Source of the DNA: Terrimonas sp937888905 | GTDB taxonomy: Bacteria > Bacteroidota > Bacteroidia > Chitinophagales > Chitinophagaceae | NCBI GenBank assembly: GCA_937888905.1 | Contig: CALATA010000011.1 | Coordinates: 186,001-250,000, forward strand | Reading direction: 5' to 3' | DNA length: 64,000 nt | Part shown: positions 1-7,766 of the stretch, in pieces | Numbering within the stretch: position 1 is the first letter of the stretch | Layout: the number at the start of each line of letters is the position of its first letter | The notes under the pieces: generated by a model | Database searches by the model: none | What the model was told of the DNA's origin: nothing | Seen by the model: the letters and a program-made list of their open reading frames with translations, nothing else | Position numbers and translations under genes: made by a program

Positions 1-1054
1 TGGCGGCCATTTGTATGGTTTGAAGAAATAATTCAGGATGTACAAGATTGGTGCAGGAAGAGGTTACTAAAAATCCTCCTGGTTTCACCAGCTTCATGCC
101 ACGCAGATTGATCTCTTTATAACCCGTGATGGCTTTTTGTATGGTTTCGCGGCTCTTCGTAAACGCAGGCGGGTCCAGCATCACCACATCGTATTGTTTG
201 CCCTCCTTCCCCCACTGTTTCAATACATCAAAAGCATTTGCCGCCTCGAAACGGCATATCTTTTCCAGGCCATTCAACGCCGCATTGCGGTTGGCCTGCT
301 CCACGGCATTCTCGGAGATGTCTAATCCCAATACAGATTTGGCACCATAGGAAGCGGCGTGTATTTCAAAGGTGCCCGTATAGGTAAATGCGCCCAACAC
401 GTCGGCATCTTTTACAATATGACGGATGGCGCGGCGATTGTCCTGCTGATCGAGGAAATAACCCGTCTTCTGGCCATTCTCGATGTCTACATGAAAACGT
501 AATCCATTTTCATTGATGATGATCTTTGTATCGAATGGCGCGGACAGAAATCCTTTGTGTTGCGTTAAACCTTCGAGTTCACGAACAGGCACATCATTCC
601 GCTCATATATTCCTTTCGGGGAAAAAATAGTTTCCAACGCTTTGACAATAGCCGGCTTCCAGGTATCCATGCCAAGCGTCAATGTCTGGATCACGAAGTA
701 GTCGTTGAATTTATCGATGATCAGTTGTGGCAGCCCATCGGCCTCACCGAAAACGAGGCGGCAGTTTTCCACGTAACCGATACGCTGGCGGTATTCCCAA
801 CACTGGCGGATGCGGTCGAGAAAAAACTGTTCGTTGATCTCCACATTTTTCTCGCGTGTGAGGAGACGTACGAGGATCTGCGATTTCGGGTTGATATAGC
901 CCATGCCTACATACTTGCGGTCATGCGTAAAAACAGTAACCGTTTCGCCGCCGGCGGGTTCGCCTTCCACCTTCTCCACTTCGTTGGCAAAAATCCAGGG
1001 GTGCCCGTTTGCAATACGCGGCGCAATTTTTCGTCTGAGATATACCTTCACCAT
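1..1054 (-). CDS. Class I SAM-dependent rRNA methyltransferase, RlmI family (3' part outside window)
   Basis: The reading frame starts at ATG 1054 and runs open to base 1, so the C-terminus is missing. The protein begins MVKVYLRRKIAPRIANGHPW, a PUA-like RNA-binding domain (about residues 1-75). A Rossmann methyltransferase domain follows, with a motif I-like GAFTYTGTFEIHAA and motif IV MLDPPAFTKSRE. Near the edge is SSCTN, where family members carry the catalytic cysteine. Relatives (RlmI, m5C1962 of 23S rRNA) are about 395 residues, so roughly 45 are missing. A CAAAGATA (TAnnTTTG on the minus strand) lies 10 bases upstream of the ATG. The gene is divergent from grpE. The family call is secure; the exact base modified is inferred. 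Confidence 0.88.
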   Translation of the reverse strand, partial: MVKVYLRRKIAPRIANGHPWIFANEVEKVEGEPAGGETVTVFTHDRKYVGMGYINPKSQILVRLLTREKNVEINEQFFLDRIRQCWEYRQRIGYVENCRLVFGEADGLPQLIIDKFNDYFVIQTLTLGMDTWKPAIVKALETIFSPKGIYERNDVPVRELEGLTQHKGFLSAPFDTKIIINENGLRFHVDIENGQKTGYFLDQQDNRRAIRHIVKDADVLGAFTYTGTFEIHAASYGAKSVLGLDISENAVEQANRNAALNGLEKICRFEAANAFDVLKQWGKEGKQYDVVMLDPPAFTKSRETIQKAITGYKEINLRGMKLVKPGGFLVTSSCTNLVHPELFLQTIQMAA

Positions 1055-1125
1055 AAGAACCGGCAAAGATATACAAAACGTCGCGGTGATGCGGCGCGAA
1101 CGGACATTTTGTCCCAAAGCATGGC

Positions 1126-1155
1126 TTGGCAGTATTATTGACAATCGTACCTTTG
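1126..1155 (+). promoter_or_regulatory. Bacteroidota primary-sigma promoter of grpE-dnaJ
   Basis: TTG at 1126-1128, exactly 19 bases, then TACCTTTG at 1148-1155 match the Bacteroidota -33/-7 consensus (TTTG / TAnnTTTG). Transcription would begin near 1160, leaving a leader of about 15 bases before the GrpE ATG at 1174. This rules out the in-frame ATG at 1126, which lies inside the promoter. Confidence 0.72.
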
Positions 1156-1173
1156 CAAACAATTTTGACAAAA

Positions 1174-1746
1174 ATGGCAGAAAAAGACATCAACGAACAA
1201 ATGGACAACGGCGCTGAAAACCAGGCAGACTTCGGAATCAACGCCGATGAAAACATGGGGGGATCTACGCATCTTACCGATCCTTTGCCCGCTGATAATG
1301 AAGACAATAAGCTGAAGGCAGAACTGGCAGAGGCAAAGGACAAGTACCTTCGCCTGGCCGCGGAATTTGACAATTTCCGTCGCCGGAGTGCCAAAGAGCG
1401 TATCGAAACGATCCAGACAGCAGGCCGCGAAGTGATCAATGAATTGCTGGACGTGCTCGACGATGCCGAACGTGCAGAAAAACAGTTGGAAACATCCGAC
1501 GACATGGCACAGAACAAACAGGGTATTCAACTGGTGTTTAACAAACTCCGGAACGTGCTGCAGGCTCGCGGCCTGAAACGCATGGAGACCGTAGGCCAGG
1601 AATTCAACCCGGACCTTCACGAAGCCATCACCGAAATTCCCGCGGCATCCGATGAAGCGAAAGGCAAAGTAGTAGATGAAGTAGTAAAAGGTTATTACCT
1701 CAATGATAAGATTATCCGTCACGCCAAAGTTGTAGTAGGCAAATAA
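1174..1746 (+). CDS. grpE: Nucleotide exchange factor GrpE
   Basis: 190-residue cytoplasmic co-chaperone that releases ADP from DnaK. The N-terminal 45 residues are acidic and low in complexity. A long coiled-coil helix follows (AELAEAKDKYLRLAAEFDNF), then the family signature region RRRSAKERIETIQ. The C-terminal beta domain carries FNPDLHEAITEIPA and ends in HAKVVVGK. The start at 1174 (MAEKDINEQM) is chosen because the promoter covers the upstream in-frame ATG. dnaJ follows 28 bases after the stop on the same strand, so the two are probably co-transcribed. dnaK is not in the window. Length and motif order are normal. Confidence 0.95.
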   Translation: MAEKDINEQMDNGAENQADFGINADENMGGSTHLTDPLPADNEDNKLKAELAEAKDKYLRLAAEFDNFRRRSAKERIETIQTAGREVINELLDVLDDAERAEKQLETSDDMAQNKQGIQLVFNKLRNVLQARGLKRMETVGQEFNPDLHEAITEIPAASDEAKGKVVDEVVKGYYLNDKIIRHAKVVVGK

Positions 1747-1774
1747 GACATCCACCAGAAACACGCTACCAGCA

Positions 1775-2944
1775 ATGTCAAAAAGAGATTATTACGAAGT
1801 ATTGGGAGTGGCTAAATCAGCCAGTGCAGACGAAATAAAAAAGGCGTACCGCAAGGTGGCCATGCAGTATCACCCTGACCGCAACCCGGGCGATAAAGCT
1901 GCGGAAGAAAAATTCAAGGAGGCAGCCGAAGCCTATGAAATCCTGAGCGATGCGGACAAGCGTGCGCAATACGACCGTTACGGTCATGCGGGTGTGGGTG
2001 CCGGTGCACGCGGCGGATTCAACGGCGGCGCAGGCATGAACATGGATGATATCTTCAGCAACTTCGGAGATATATTCGGTGACGATGTATTCGGTAGCTT
2101 TTTTGGCGGCGGCGGTCAGCGACGCGGCGGCGGAGGACAAAGAACGCGTGGTGTGCGCGGCAGCAACCTCCGTGTAAAACTGAAACTGACTTACGAAGAA
2201 ATTGCGAAAGGCGTTACCAAAAATATCAAGGTAAAAAAATATGTCGTGTGCTCCACCTGTAACGGATCGGGAGCCAAAGACAAAAATAGCGTACAAACCT
2301 GCAGCACCTGCGGGGGCAGCGGGCAGGTACGCCGTGTGCAGAATACCTTCCTCGGCCAGATGCAGACCGTTACCACCTGTCCTACCTGTAACGGTGAAGG
2401 CACTACGGTGACGGCGAAATGCGGAAGCTGTAAAGGTGAGGGACGTGTATACGCGGAAGAAACGATTACGATCGATGTACCCGCCGGTGTACAGGAAGGC
2501 ATGCAGCTGAATGTAAACGGAAAAGGTAATGCCGGCGAACGTGGTGGCATGGCTGGTGACCTGATTATTCTTATTGAAGAAGAAGCACACAAAGACCTTC
2601 AGCGCGACGGACTCAACGTGGCGTATGACCTGTATATCTCTTTCACCGATGCGGTGTTTGGCACTTCTGTAGAAGTGCCCACCATCGACGGAAGGGCGAA
2701 GATCAAAATACCTGCGGGCACACAAGCGGGAAAAATATTCAGGCTGAAAGGAAAAGGGTTCCCTGCTGTCAACTCTTATGAAAAAGGAGATCAGTTGATC
2801 CAGGTGAATGTGTGGACGCCGCAAAATCTTACGTCGGAGGAAAAAGCTTTGCTGGAAAAACTGGGCGAATCACCCAATATGAAACCACAACCCGAGAAAT
2901 CGGAGAAAGGATTTTTTGATAAATTGAGAGAGAAATTTTCTTAA
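1775..2944 (+). CDS. dnaJ: Molecular chaperone DnaJ (type I Hsp40)
   Basis: 389 residues with full type I architecture. The J domain is residues 1-70, with HPD at 33-35, the motif that stimulates the DnaK ATPase. A Gly/Phe-rich linker runs from about 75 to 130. The zinc region at about 155-225 has four CxxCxGxG motifs (CSTCNGSG, CSTCGGSG, CPTCNGEG, CGSCKGEG). Two beta-barrel substrate-binding domains follow. It delivers unfolded clients to DnaK in the cytoplasm. It follows grpE by 28 bases and shares its promoter. The stop codon opens directly into a two-hairpin repeat element and then a terminator. Confidence 0.97.
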   Translation: MSKRDYYEVLGVAKSASADEIKKAYRKVAMQYHPDRNPGDKAAEEKFKEAAEAYEILSDADKRAQYDRYGHAGVGAGARGGFNGGAGMNMDDIFSNFGDIFGDDVFGSFFGGGGQRRGGGGQRTRGVRGSNLRVKLKLTYEEIAKGVTKNIKVKKYVVCSTCNGSGAKDKNSVQTCSTCGGSGQVRRVQNTFLGQMQTVTTCPTCNGEGTTVTAKCGSCKGEGRVYAEETITIDVPAGVQEGMQLNVNGKGNAGERGGMAGDLIILIEEEAHKDLQRDGLNVAYDLYISFTDAVFGTSVEVPTIDGRAKIKIPAGTQAGKIFRLKGKGFPAVNSYEKGDQLIQVNVWTPQNLTSEEKALLEKLGESPNMKPQPEKSEKGFFDKLREKFS

Positions 2945-3008
2945 TTCAAAAGCGATCCCGAAGTTTCGGGACTGAGCTTGCCCGAAGTATCGGGCGAAGG
3001 GTCAAAAT
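2942..3008 (+). repeat. Two-hairpin dispersed repeat element, copy 1 (after dnaJ)
   Basis: It starts at the dnaJ stop codon (TAATTCAAAAGCGA). It contains perfect palindromes TCCCGAAGTTTCGGGA (2956-2971) and GCCCGAAGTATCGGGC (2980-2995), joined by CTGAGCTT. A clearly homologous copy follows the nuoN stop on the minus strand (53755-53820). The palindrome alone recurs at 6593, 6665, 6692 and 14822. Confidence 0.8.
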
Positions 3009-3016
3009 TTAAAAAC

Positions 3017-3044
3017 GCCCTGGTCAGTTGATCGGGGCTTTTTT
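3017..3044 (+). terminator. Rho-independent terminator after dnaJ, possibly bidirectional
   Basis: A 9-bp stem with two wobble pairs (GCCCTGGTC with GATCGGGGC) and loop AGTT is followed by six T. On the opposite strand the hairpin is followed by five T, so it could also end leftward transcription coming out of the Rhs island. Confidence 0.7.
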
Positions 3045-3096
3045 ATACTACTACTCGTGACATAGCATAGGCCTAGATTCTCTTTTGTGGATATCT

Positions 3097-3783
3097 CTAC
3101 AACGCATTGTTATCTTTTACGCTATCCCATTTACGGTTCTCTTTTGTATTCTCTGATAATTGAACAAGCTTCGTTCCTTGGAATAAAAATTTTGAATTTT
3201 TCAAAAAGACAAACCTGTCCAGAGAAATGTTCGTCTGAAGAATTGGTAGCAGGTAGTTTGCCTTGGGATCAAGGGTTAGCCAATTGGATGAATAGTCTGA
3301 AAAGGCAAATTTTATAGTTTTCACTTGTCTTTTCGTAAATCTGCACTCGTTAAATACCGGCATGCATCCCTTAGTCGTGTCGCCGTTGATAAACACCGTT
3401 GCATCTTTCAAGACATCTCCGTTTAAATCCTTCACCCATCCGATGATCAATGTATCACTATGAGCTGAATCAGTTGAATCATATACTTTAACAGGTACAT
3501 TCGCTTTATCAAAAATGCTATTTAGTACCACTGTGTCTGAACGATAAGTCCATGACCCAAAAGAATAGGTATGATACGCATCTGTTCCTGCACGCATAGT
3601 AAAAGAAGAATCATTTCTTAACTCCAAATATTCCATCCAAATACCATTTGCATTTTTCGCCTCAAACGCACCCCAAATGGAATCTTTGGAAGATGAAGTA
3701 AGTTTGCCGAGATTTTTAGGTGAACAACTATAAAGGATAATCGTAGCGATCAAACTTCCGATGTAAAATATAAGAACTTTCAT
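3097..3783 (-). CDS. Predicted lipoprotein, putative immunity partner of the upstream Rhs-tip peptidase
   Basis: 228 residues. The N-terminus MKVLIFYIGSLIATIILYSC is a lipoprotein signal with the acylated cysteine at position 20 (lipobox LYSC). Residues around 95-125 (GWVKDLNGDVLKDATVFING) resemble a carboxypeptidase-regulatory-like beta-sandwich. The rest is unrecognised. It starts 3 bases after the stop of the Rhs tip at 3787-5022 on the same strand. That toxin-then-immunity order is typical of Rhs cassettes. Two other small lipoproteins occupy the same position behind the other two tips. The lipoprotein prediction is read directly; the immunity role is inferred from position. Confidence 0.6.
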   Translation of the reverse strand: MKVLIFYIGSLIATIILYSCSPKNLGKLTSSSKDSIWGAFEAKNANGIWMEYLELRNDSSFTMRAGTDAYHTYSFGSWTYRSDTVVLNSIFDKANVPVKVYDSTDSAHSDTLIIGWVKDLNGDVLKDATVFINGDTTKGCMPVFNECRFTKRQVKTIKFAFSDYSSNWLTLDPKANYLLPILQTNISLDRFVFLKNSKFLFQGTKLVQLSENTKENRKWDSVKDNNAL

Positions 3784-3786
3784 ATG

Positions 3787-5022
3787 TTAACGGTTTTTTA
3801 GATCATTACCAAAAATATAGGTAGGCGTTCTTCCTGCTTTTCTATCAAGTTCGTTGGCAGCATTTAAAGCATCTTGAATCGTAAGATTTGCATTAGCACT
3901 GTTTCGATTAATAAAGCTTTTGATGTAGCTATCTTTTGTGTATTGAAGAAGAATCGCTGCAGGAGTATTTAAAGCTAGCGATACTTTTCTATCTTTTATT
4001 AAACTGTATGTACTTCCATTAACGGTAGTTGAATTTTCTGCAAATTTTTCAACAGTAAAAAAGCCATCTACCACACGATTTGCATTTGTTCTATCCAAGA
4101 ATAAATATCCAACATCATTTGCAACAACTTCATCTGTTAAATCGTACAGCTGCTCCGATTTTCCTCCAACAAATTCTCCCGCCAAATATCCATATCCATG
4201 TCTTAACTCATGCGCTAGTACATTAAATGAATTACCGTTTCTACCATAAAGCTTAATATCAATACGCCTTTTTTCTATATTGTACCCTGCCGTTCCCTCT
4301 CCTGTTCCTGGGCCTGAATTTTCAAGAGAAACATTAAACTCCACATCGGATTCCTCCATTTCATTCCATTGAGCATTTAATTCGGTATGGCGGTCTATCA
4401 GTTTTGTTAATTGGGAAATTTGATTCAAATTATTTTCGTCATGTAGATCAAGAGCGGATAACTCAGTTATATATCCCTTTAATCGCCTGCCATTCTCTGC
4501 TCTCAATTTCTTATACGCTTCTTCCCCACCATTTGCCCAAGTAAAATAATTACCCAACCAATCCCTTTTTGTTATAGGGTTATTTTGCATTGAAGCAAAC
4601 GGCGTTTCGTAATATGTAGTAACTAGATCTACCTGATGAAAGCGTCCTATTTGTGGATCCAGATTTCTGTACAAAGCCTCATAAATATTAATTCCCAGAT
4701 CATCATTATAAGCTATCCCGTTGTACTTAAACCGGTTCTTCAACTCTCCTGCTGATTTGTAGCTAATTCCCGCCATCGTCAACCCAAAGGGATAATAGTG
4801 CGTTTCTTCCAATACAGCACTGCGCATATGAAGCAACTGAAGGTTGTCAAAGAATACATTCACCGGGCTCTCATTACTCACATAGACATAAAGATAACCG
4901 TTTTTGGTGGCAGCGAGATTTTGCAGGTCAGAGAAGTGGTCTTTGGTAAAACCAGTCGGATTTACCGGGCTGGCGCCACCGCTGACCATCTTAAATTGTT
5001 CGTCGAAGAAGATATGAGGCAT
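3787..5022 (-). CDS. Orphan Rhs core fragment with HExxH metallopeptidase-like C-terminal tip
   Basis: 411 residues. Residues 1-155 are the end of an Rhs/YD-repeat core: LEETHYYPFG, LKNRFKYNG, then a degenerate NIYEALYRNLDPQIGRF. The variable tip follows. It carries NVLAHELRHGYGYLAGEF at about 267-284, with the zinc motif HELRH at 271-275. A possible third ligand is E298 in LTDEVVAN, giving an HExxH...E (gluzincin-like) arrangement. The secretion and N-terminal Rhs parts are absent. The first 80 residues match the neighbouring cassette at 6683-7129 almost identically, so the core was duplicated while the tips differ. Base composition is visibly AT-richer than the flanking genes. Toxin activity is inferred, not shown. 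Confidence 0.68.
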   Translation of the reverse strand: MPHIFFDEQFKMVSGGASPVNPTGFTKDHFSDLQNLAATKNGYLYVYVSNESPVNVFFDNLQLLHMRSAVLEETHYYPFGLTMAGISYKSAGELKNRFKYNGIAYNDDLGINIYEALYRNLDPQIGRFHQVDLVTTYYETPFASMQNNPITKRDWLGNYFTWANGGEEAYKKLRAENGRRLKGYITELSALDLHDENNLNQISQLTKLIDRHTELNAQWNEMEESDVEFNVSLENSGPGTGEGTAGYNIEKRRIDIKLYGRNGNSFNVLAHELRHGYGYLAGEFVGGKSEQLYDLTDEVVANDVGYLFLDRTNANRVVDGFFTVEKFAENSTTVNGSTYSLIKDRKVSLALNTPAAILLQYTKDSYIKSFINRNSANANLTIQDALNAANELDRKAGRTPTYIFGNDLKNR

Positions 5023-5107
5023 TGTTCGATTCAGGTCAGTAATAGACGCAAAGGAGGTGTGTGATATCCGTAATTTCGTTCAGTTGGCTAGTTGTTGCAA
5101 TCTTGGT
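5023..5107 (-). pseudogene. Frameshifted 5' remnant of the Rhs core
   Basis: Upstream of ATG 5022 the frame continues as TSFASITDLNRT. After a one-base frame change it reads KIATTSQLNEITDIT, which matches KATASQLNAITDIT of the neighbouring Rhs copy. Homology ends at a TAA near 5107, and beyond that only spacer is left before the lipoprotein stop at 5176. The ORF at 3787-5022 is therefore the tail of a broken, 5'-truncated rhs segment and not a complete gene. Confidence 0.6.
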
Positions 5108-5175
5108 TAACAAGCCAATCTACATTCATCATGCTCTACATCGGCATTTTTAATAATCCTGCTAACTTCATTCCT

Positions 5176-5643
5176 TTACATTGTATTTCCAGGAACATAC
5201 AAGACATTACCATAAAAATCATCAGAGACATCAATCCTGAAAATTCTCCCTTGATATTCGAATTCGATAATATCATTGAAGTCGACGTGTGAGCGTTTCT
5301 CTGGCAAATATTTTAAGGTTGTAGCATTAATGAACACACTATCCGACAAGACAAATCGATGACCAGCCTCGTCTTGGTACGCCATATCTACATACACCTT
5401 TTTAGCCGTGTGTTTTAAACCCTCAATACCGCATACCGACCTAAGAAAATATCCTTTTTTCATCGAGGTATCCTTGAGGAAATTATCAATCGAAGTATCT
5501 ATGCTGGGTAAAAACAAGCATTTGTCTGATTGGTAATAGAAAAGATAACCAGCCTGATCGTGTATAATTTTTGATTTGCTGACAAATATTGCCTTGTTAC
5601 AAGACATTAAGAAGCATAAAAGTATGATCGAAAAATATTTCAT
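5176..5643 (-). CDS. Predicted lipoprotein, putative immunity partner of the metzincin-like Rhs tip
   Basis: 155 residues. It begins MKYFSIILLCFLMSCNKAIF, a lipoprotein signal with Cys15 in lipobox LMSC. The mature part is a small, probably beta-rich domain of no recognised family. Its ATG overlaps the stop of the Rhs/metzincin gene by 4 bases (ATGA), which suggests translational coupling and strengthens a toxin/immunity reading. Lipidation would place it at the envelope, where a secreted peptidase would act. An immunity role is inferred from position only. Confidence 0.62.
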   Translation of the reverse strand: MKYFSIILLCFLMSCNKAIFVSKSKIIHDQAGYLFYYQSDKCLFLPSIDTSIDNFLKDTSMKKGYFLRSVCGIEGLKHTAKKVYVDMAYQDEAGHRFVLSDSVFINATTLKYLPEKRSHVDFNDIIEFEYQGRIFRIDVSDDFYGNVLYVPGNTM

Positions 5644-6707
5644 GGCTGTCTTAGATTTTGAGTTATCGGATCTTTGTCCACAACAACATTTATAATATCA
5701 CCGCTTTTAAGCCCATTCTTAGTCACGTAGTCTCCCCAACTATTCCAGTGAGTTTTGTTCATGGTATAACGACCTTTATAGCCGGACGGCACAGCCATTA
5801 TATCACCTGCATAGCCTGAATGAACTCCAGCCCATCGTCCATTTTCAGTAGCATATCTATCGGAAAGTCCAAATAAATGAAGGACCTCATGAAAGGCGGT
5901 ACCTCCTTCAGCAAAATCTCCTGCACCATTTTGAAATCTTATGATAGCCATGCGTCCCGCACCGTCATACCTTCCGATAATTCTACTCATTATATTATCA
6001 GGATCTTCTCTGACAATTTTTGATCTGGGTTGCTTACCATCGATACTTTCTGCGTTGGCACGAGAGCCATCTCTTTTTAAAATCAACATATTATCTCCGT
6101 TAGGGTTGTCTCTTGTCCGGGTCTCATCCTCTTCGGTACCTTCGACAAAGGTCATATTTAAACTAATTGACCACTCCATCCCATTTTCATCAGTGAATTT
6201 TCCACTCAATAGATCTTTATTCTTTTCTAAAAACTCGTTATATTTTCCTACTTGCTGTTTCGCATTATACCCGCGCACATAAATAGTAGATGACAGTGTT
6301 ATTGTTCGGTTAGCACTATCAATTCCCACTCTAGCATCGGCGCCATCGGGATCAATATATGTAATGGGATTGTTTAGAACATAATTATATGGAGACAAAT
6401 CAGCATATTTCTCAACTTTCGGATCTATTTGAAACCATCTTCCTGTTTGTTTATCGTACATGCGCAATCCGTAATCATAAGTTTCCAACCCACTGCCATT
6501 ACTAAACTCTTCCCGCTGCTCTTCTTTACTGTTGTATTTAAACCGGTTCTTCAACTCGCCGGCCGCTTTATGACTTATCCCCGCCATCGTCATCCCGAAT
6601 TCTCGGGACAAAGGATAATAATGAGTCTCTTCCAATAACGGACTGCGCGTATGCACCAACTGCATCCCGATACTTCGGGATATCAAAGAATGCCGAAGTA
6701 TCGGCAC
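5640..6707 (-). CDS. Rhs core end with metzincin-like metallopeptidase tip (3' part of a broken rhs gene)
   Basis: 355 residues as drawn from ATG 6707; the true upstream part is in another frame (6683-7129). Residues 74-122 are a canonical Rhs-associated core end (YDYGLRMYDKQTGRW, YNYVLNNPITYIDPDG). The tip contains FHEVLHLFGLSDRY (HExxHxxGxxD at 273-283), followed by GDIMAVP at 301-307, which looks like the metzincin Met-turn. That pairing supports a zinc endopeptidase of the HExxHxxG(H/D) type. Three short palindromes interrupt the gene: one adds four in-frame residues (SREF within PLSREFGMT), and the other two shift the frame. The lipoprotein at 5176-5643 is coupled to it. Confidence 0.7.
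   Translation of the reverse strand: MPILRHSLISRSIGMQLVHTRSPLLEETHYYPLSREFGMTMAGISHKAAGELKNRFKYNSKEEQREEFSNGSGLETYDYGLRMYDKQTGRWFQIDPKVEKYADLSPYNYVLNNPITYIDPDGADARVGIDSANRTITLSSTIYVRGYNAKQQVGKYNEFLEKNKDLLSGKFTDENGMEWSISLNMTFVEGTEEDETRTRDNPNGDNMLILKRDGSRANAESIDGKQPRSKIVREDPDNIMSRIIGRYDGAGRMAIIRFQNGAGDFAEGGTAFHEVLHLFGLSDRYATENGRWAGVHSGYAGDIMAVPSGYKGRYTMNKTHWNSWGDYVTKNGLKSGDIINVVVDKDPITQNLRQP
6593..6608 (+). repeat. Palindromic insert A in rhs (in frame)
   Basis: TCCCGAATTCTCGGGA lies inside the coding region. Compared with the paralogous Rhs segment at about 4779-4790, there is a net gain of 12 bases here, turning YYPFGLTMAG into YYPLSREFGMTMAG without breaking the frame. Confidence 0.7.
6665..6680 (+). 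repeat. Palindromic insert B in rhs
   Basis: TCCCGATACTTCGGGA replaces 7 bases of the paralogue (between CAACTG and TCAAAGAAT), a net gain of 13 bases that shifts the reading frame. Confidence 0.7.
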
Positions 6708-7129
6708 AGGGCATTCACCGGGCTCTCGTTACTCACATAGACATAAAGATAACCGTTTTTGGTGGCAGCGAGATTTTGCAGGTCAGAGAAATGATCTTTG
6801 GTAAAACCAGTCGGATTTACCGGGCTGGCGCCACCGCTGACCATCTTGAATTGCTCGTCGAAGAAGATATAGTTGATAAAGGCTTTGGGGCGTTGCGGGT
6901 AGCTCGCATCGTCACGGCTTGGGTCATTGATAAAGGCGCCAAGCGGCGTAGTGATATCGGTGATCGCATTCAACTGGCTGGCCGTGGCTTTACCGGCTGC
7001 CGCACTGCCCGGTGCGCCGAGTAAGCCTGATAAGATATCCAACGCAACCGGTGCCACATTCGGAGAACCAGATGTATTGGGTGTGTACCAATGGCTCTTT
7101 CCAAACACATCCACCTTGTCTCCCGCCAT
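6683..7129 (-). pseudogene. 5' fragment of the broken rhs gene
   Basis: It starts MAGDKVDVFGKSHWY directly after an in-frame TAA, so it is already truncated at its 5' end. The rest (ITDITTPLGAFIND, IFFDEQFKMVSGG, NGYLYVYVSNESPVN) is Rhs core. It is near-identical to the paralogue at 3787-5022 up to ESPVN, then leaves the frame inside a palindromic insert. The natural continuation is the 5640-6707 frame. Insertions of 13 and 19 bases (32 in total, not a multiple of 3) account for the frameshift. Confidence 0.65.
6692..6705 (+). repeat. Palindromic insert C in rhs
   Basis: GCCGAAGTATCGGC plus flanking bases. The paralogue has one base between TCAAAGAAT and CATTCACCGGG; this copy has 20, a net gain of 19. 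It lies 12 bases from insert B. Confidence 0.65.
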
Positions 7130-7151
7130 CTTTTACGGCTAACAATAAAGT

Positions 7152-7741
7152 CTACTCTTTATTATCACAGCCCACATAAGGAGGTTCATAGTAACCGATA
7201 GCCTTAGTTGTGTTTACAACCTTGTATTTGTAAATATTATTACGGCAAAAGAAATAGTCCGCTCCTTTCTGTGAATCATCAGTAAGCCTTTCCGGAAGCG
7301 AAGTACGGCTGTCGATATCCGTTTGAATCAGATTATACTTGCTTAAAAGATTCATGGTTTCTGAAGTTGGGGCAACCCCCTCTTCCCCCAGTAAAACAAT
7401 TTACCTCTTATCTCTAAAGCATGAGTTGGACACATTTTAGCAGAAAACTGCTTATTGCCTGAAATAATATTCACAGCCAGGATCCTATCGTAAATCTGCC
7501 CCCGTACCCATTTATATACCTGACTATCCGATTTCACCAACTCCATCTTATATAGTGTGTCATACCGGGTTACGACAAATACTTTTTCCTTTTTAAACTG
7601 TTTACTAGTCTTTGCATAATCCGCAATAGCAACTTCTATTGGGTCATCTGTATGTTTGCCTTTTGTATCCGAAACCCTTGTAGTAGTACAACTAATAAAA
7701 ACAGACATACTTATAGCGGCAGTACTTAACATTTTTCTCAT
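7152..7741 (-). pseudogene. Predicted lipoprotein with a frameshift, putative immunity partner of the JAMM-like tip
   Basis: The best start is ATG 7741: MRKMLSTAAISMSVFISC, with Cys18 in lipobox FISC. The upstream ATG at 7813 would overlap the end of the preceding tip. The first frame ends after KLFYWGKRG at 7352. Removing one G from a GGGGG run joins it smoothly to the second frame as KLFYWGEEGVAPTSETMNLL, which continues to 7152 (ending GCDNKE). The protein would be about 196 residues. It starts 25 bases after the stop of the JAMM-like fragment. This may be real decay or a homopolymer sequencing error. Function is inferred from position. Confidence 0.55.
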
Positions 7742-7766
7742 TGACACGTATTTATGCTTATCGCTT

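Noticed and set aside
1126..1173. Upstream in-frame start for GrpE at 1126
   Set aside because: The ATG lies inside a consensus-spaced promoter, and the extra 16 residues are unlike GrpE N-termini.
1817..2824. 335-codon open frame antisense to dnaJ
   Set aside because: It lies wholly within dnaJ and has no family features.
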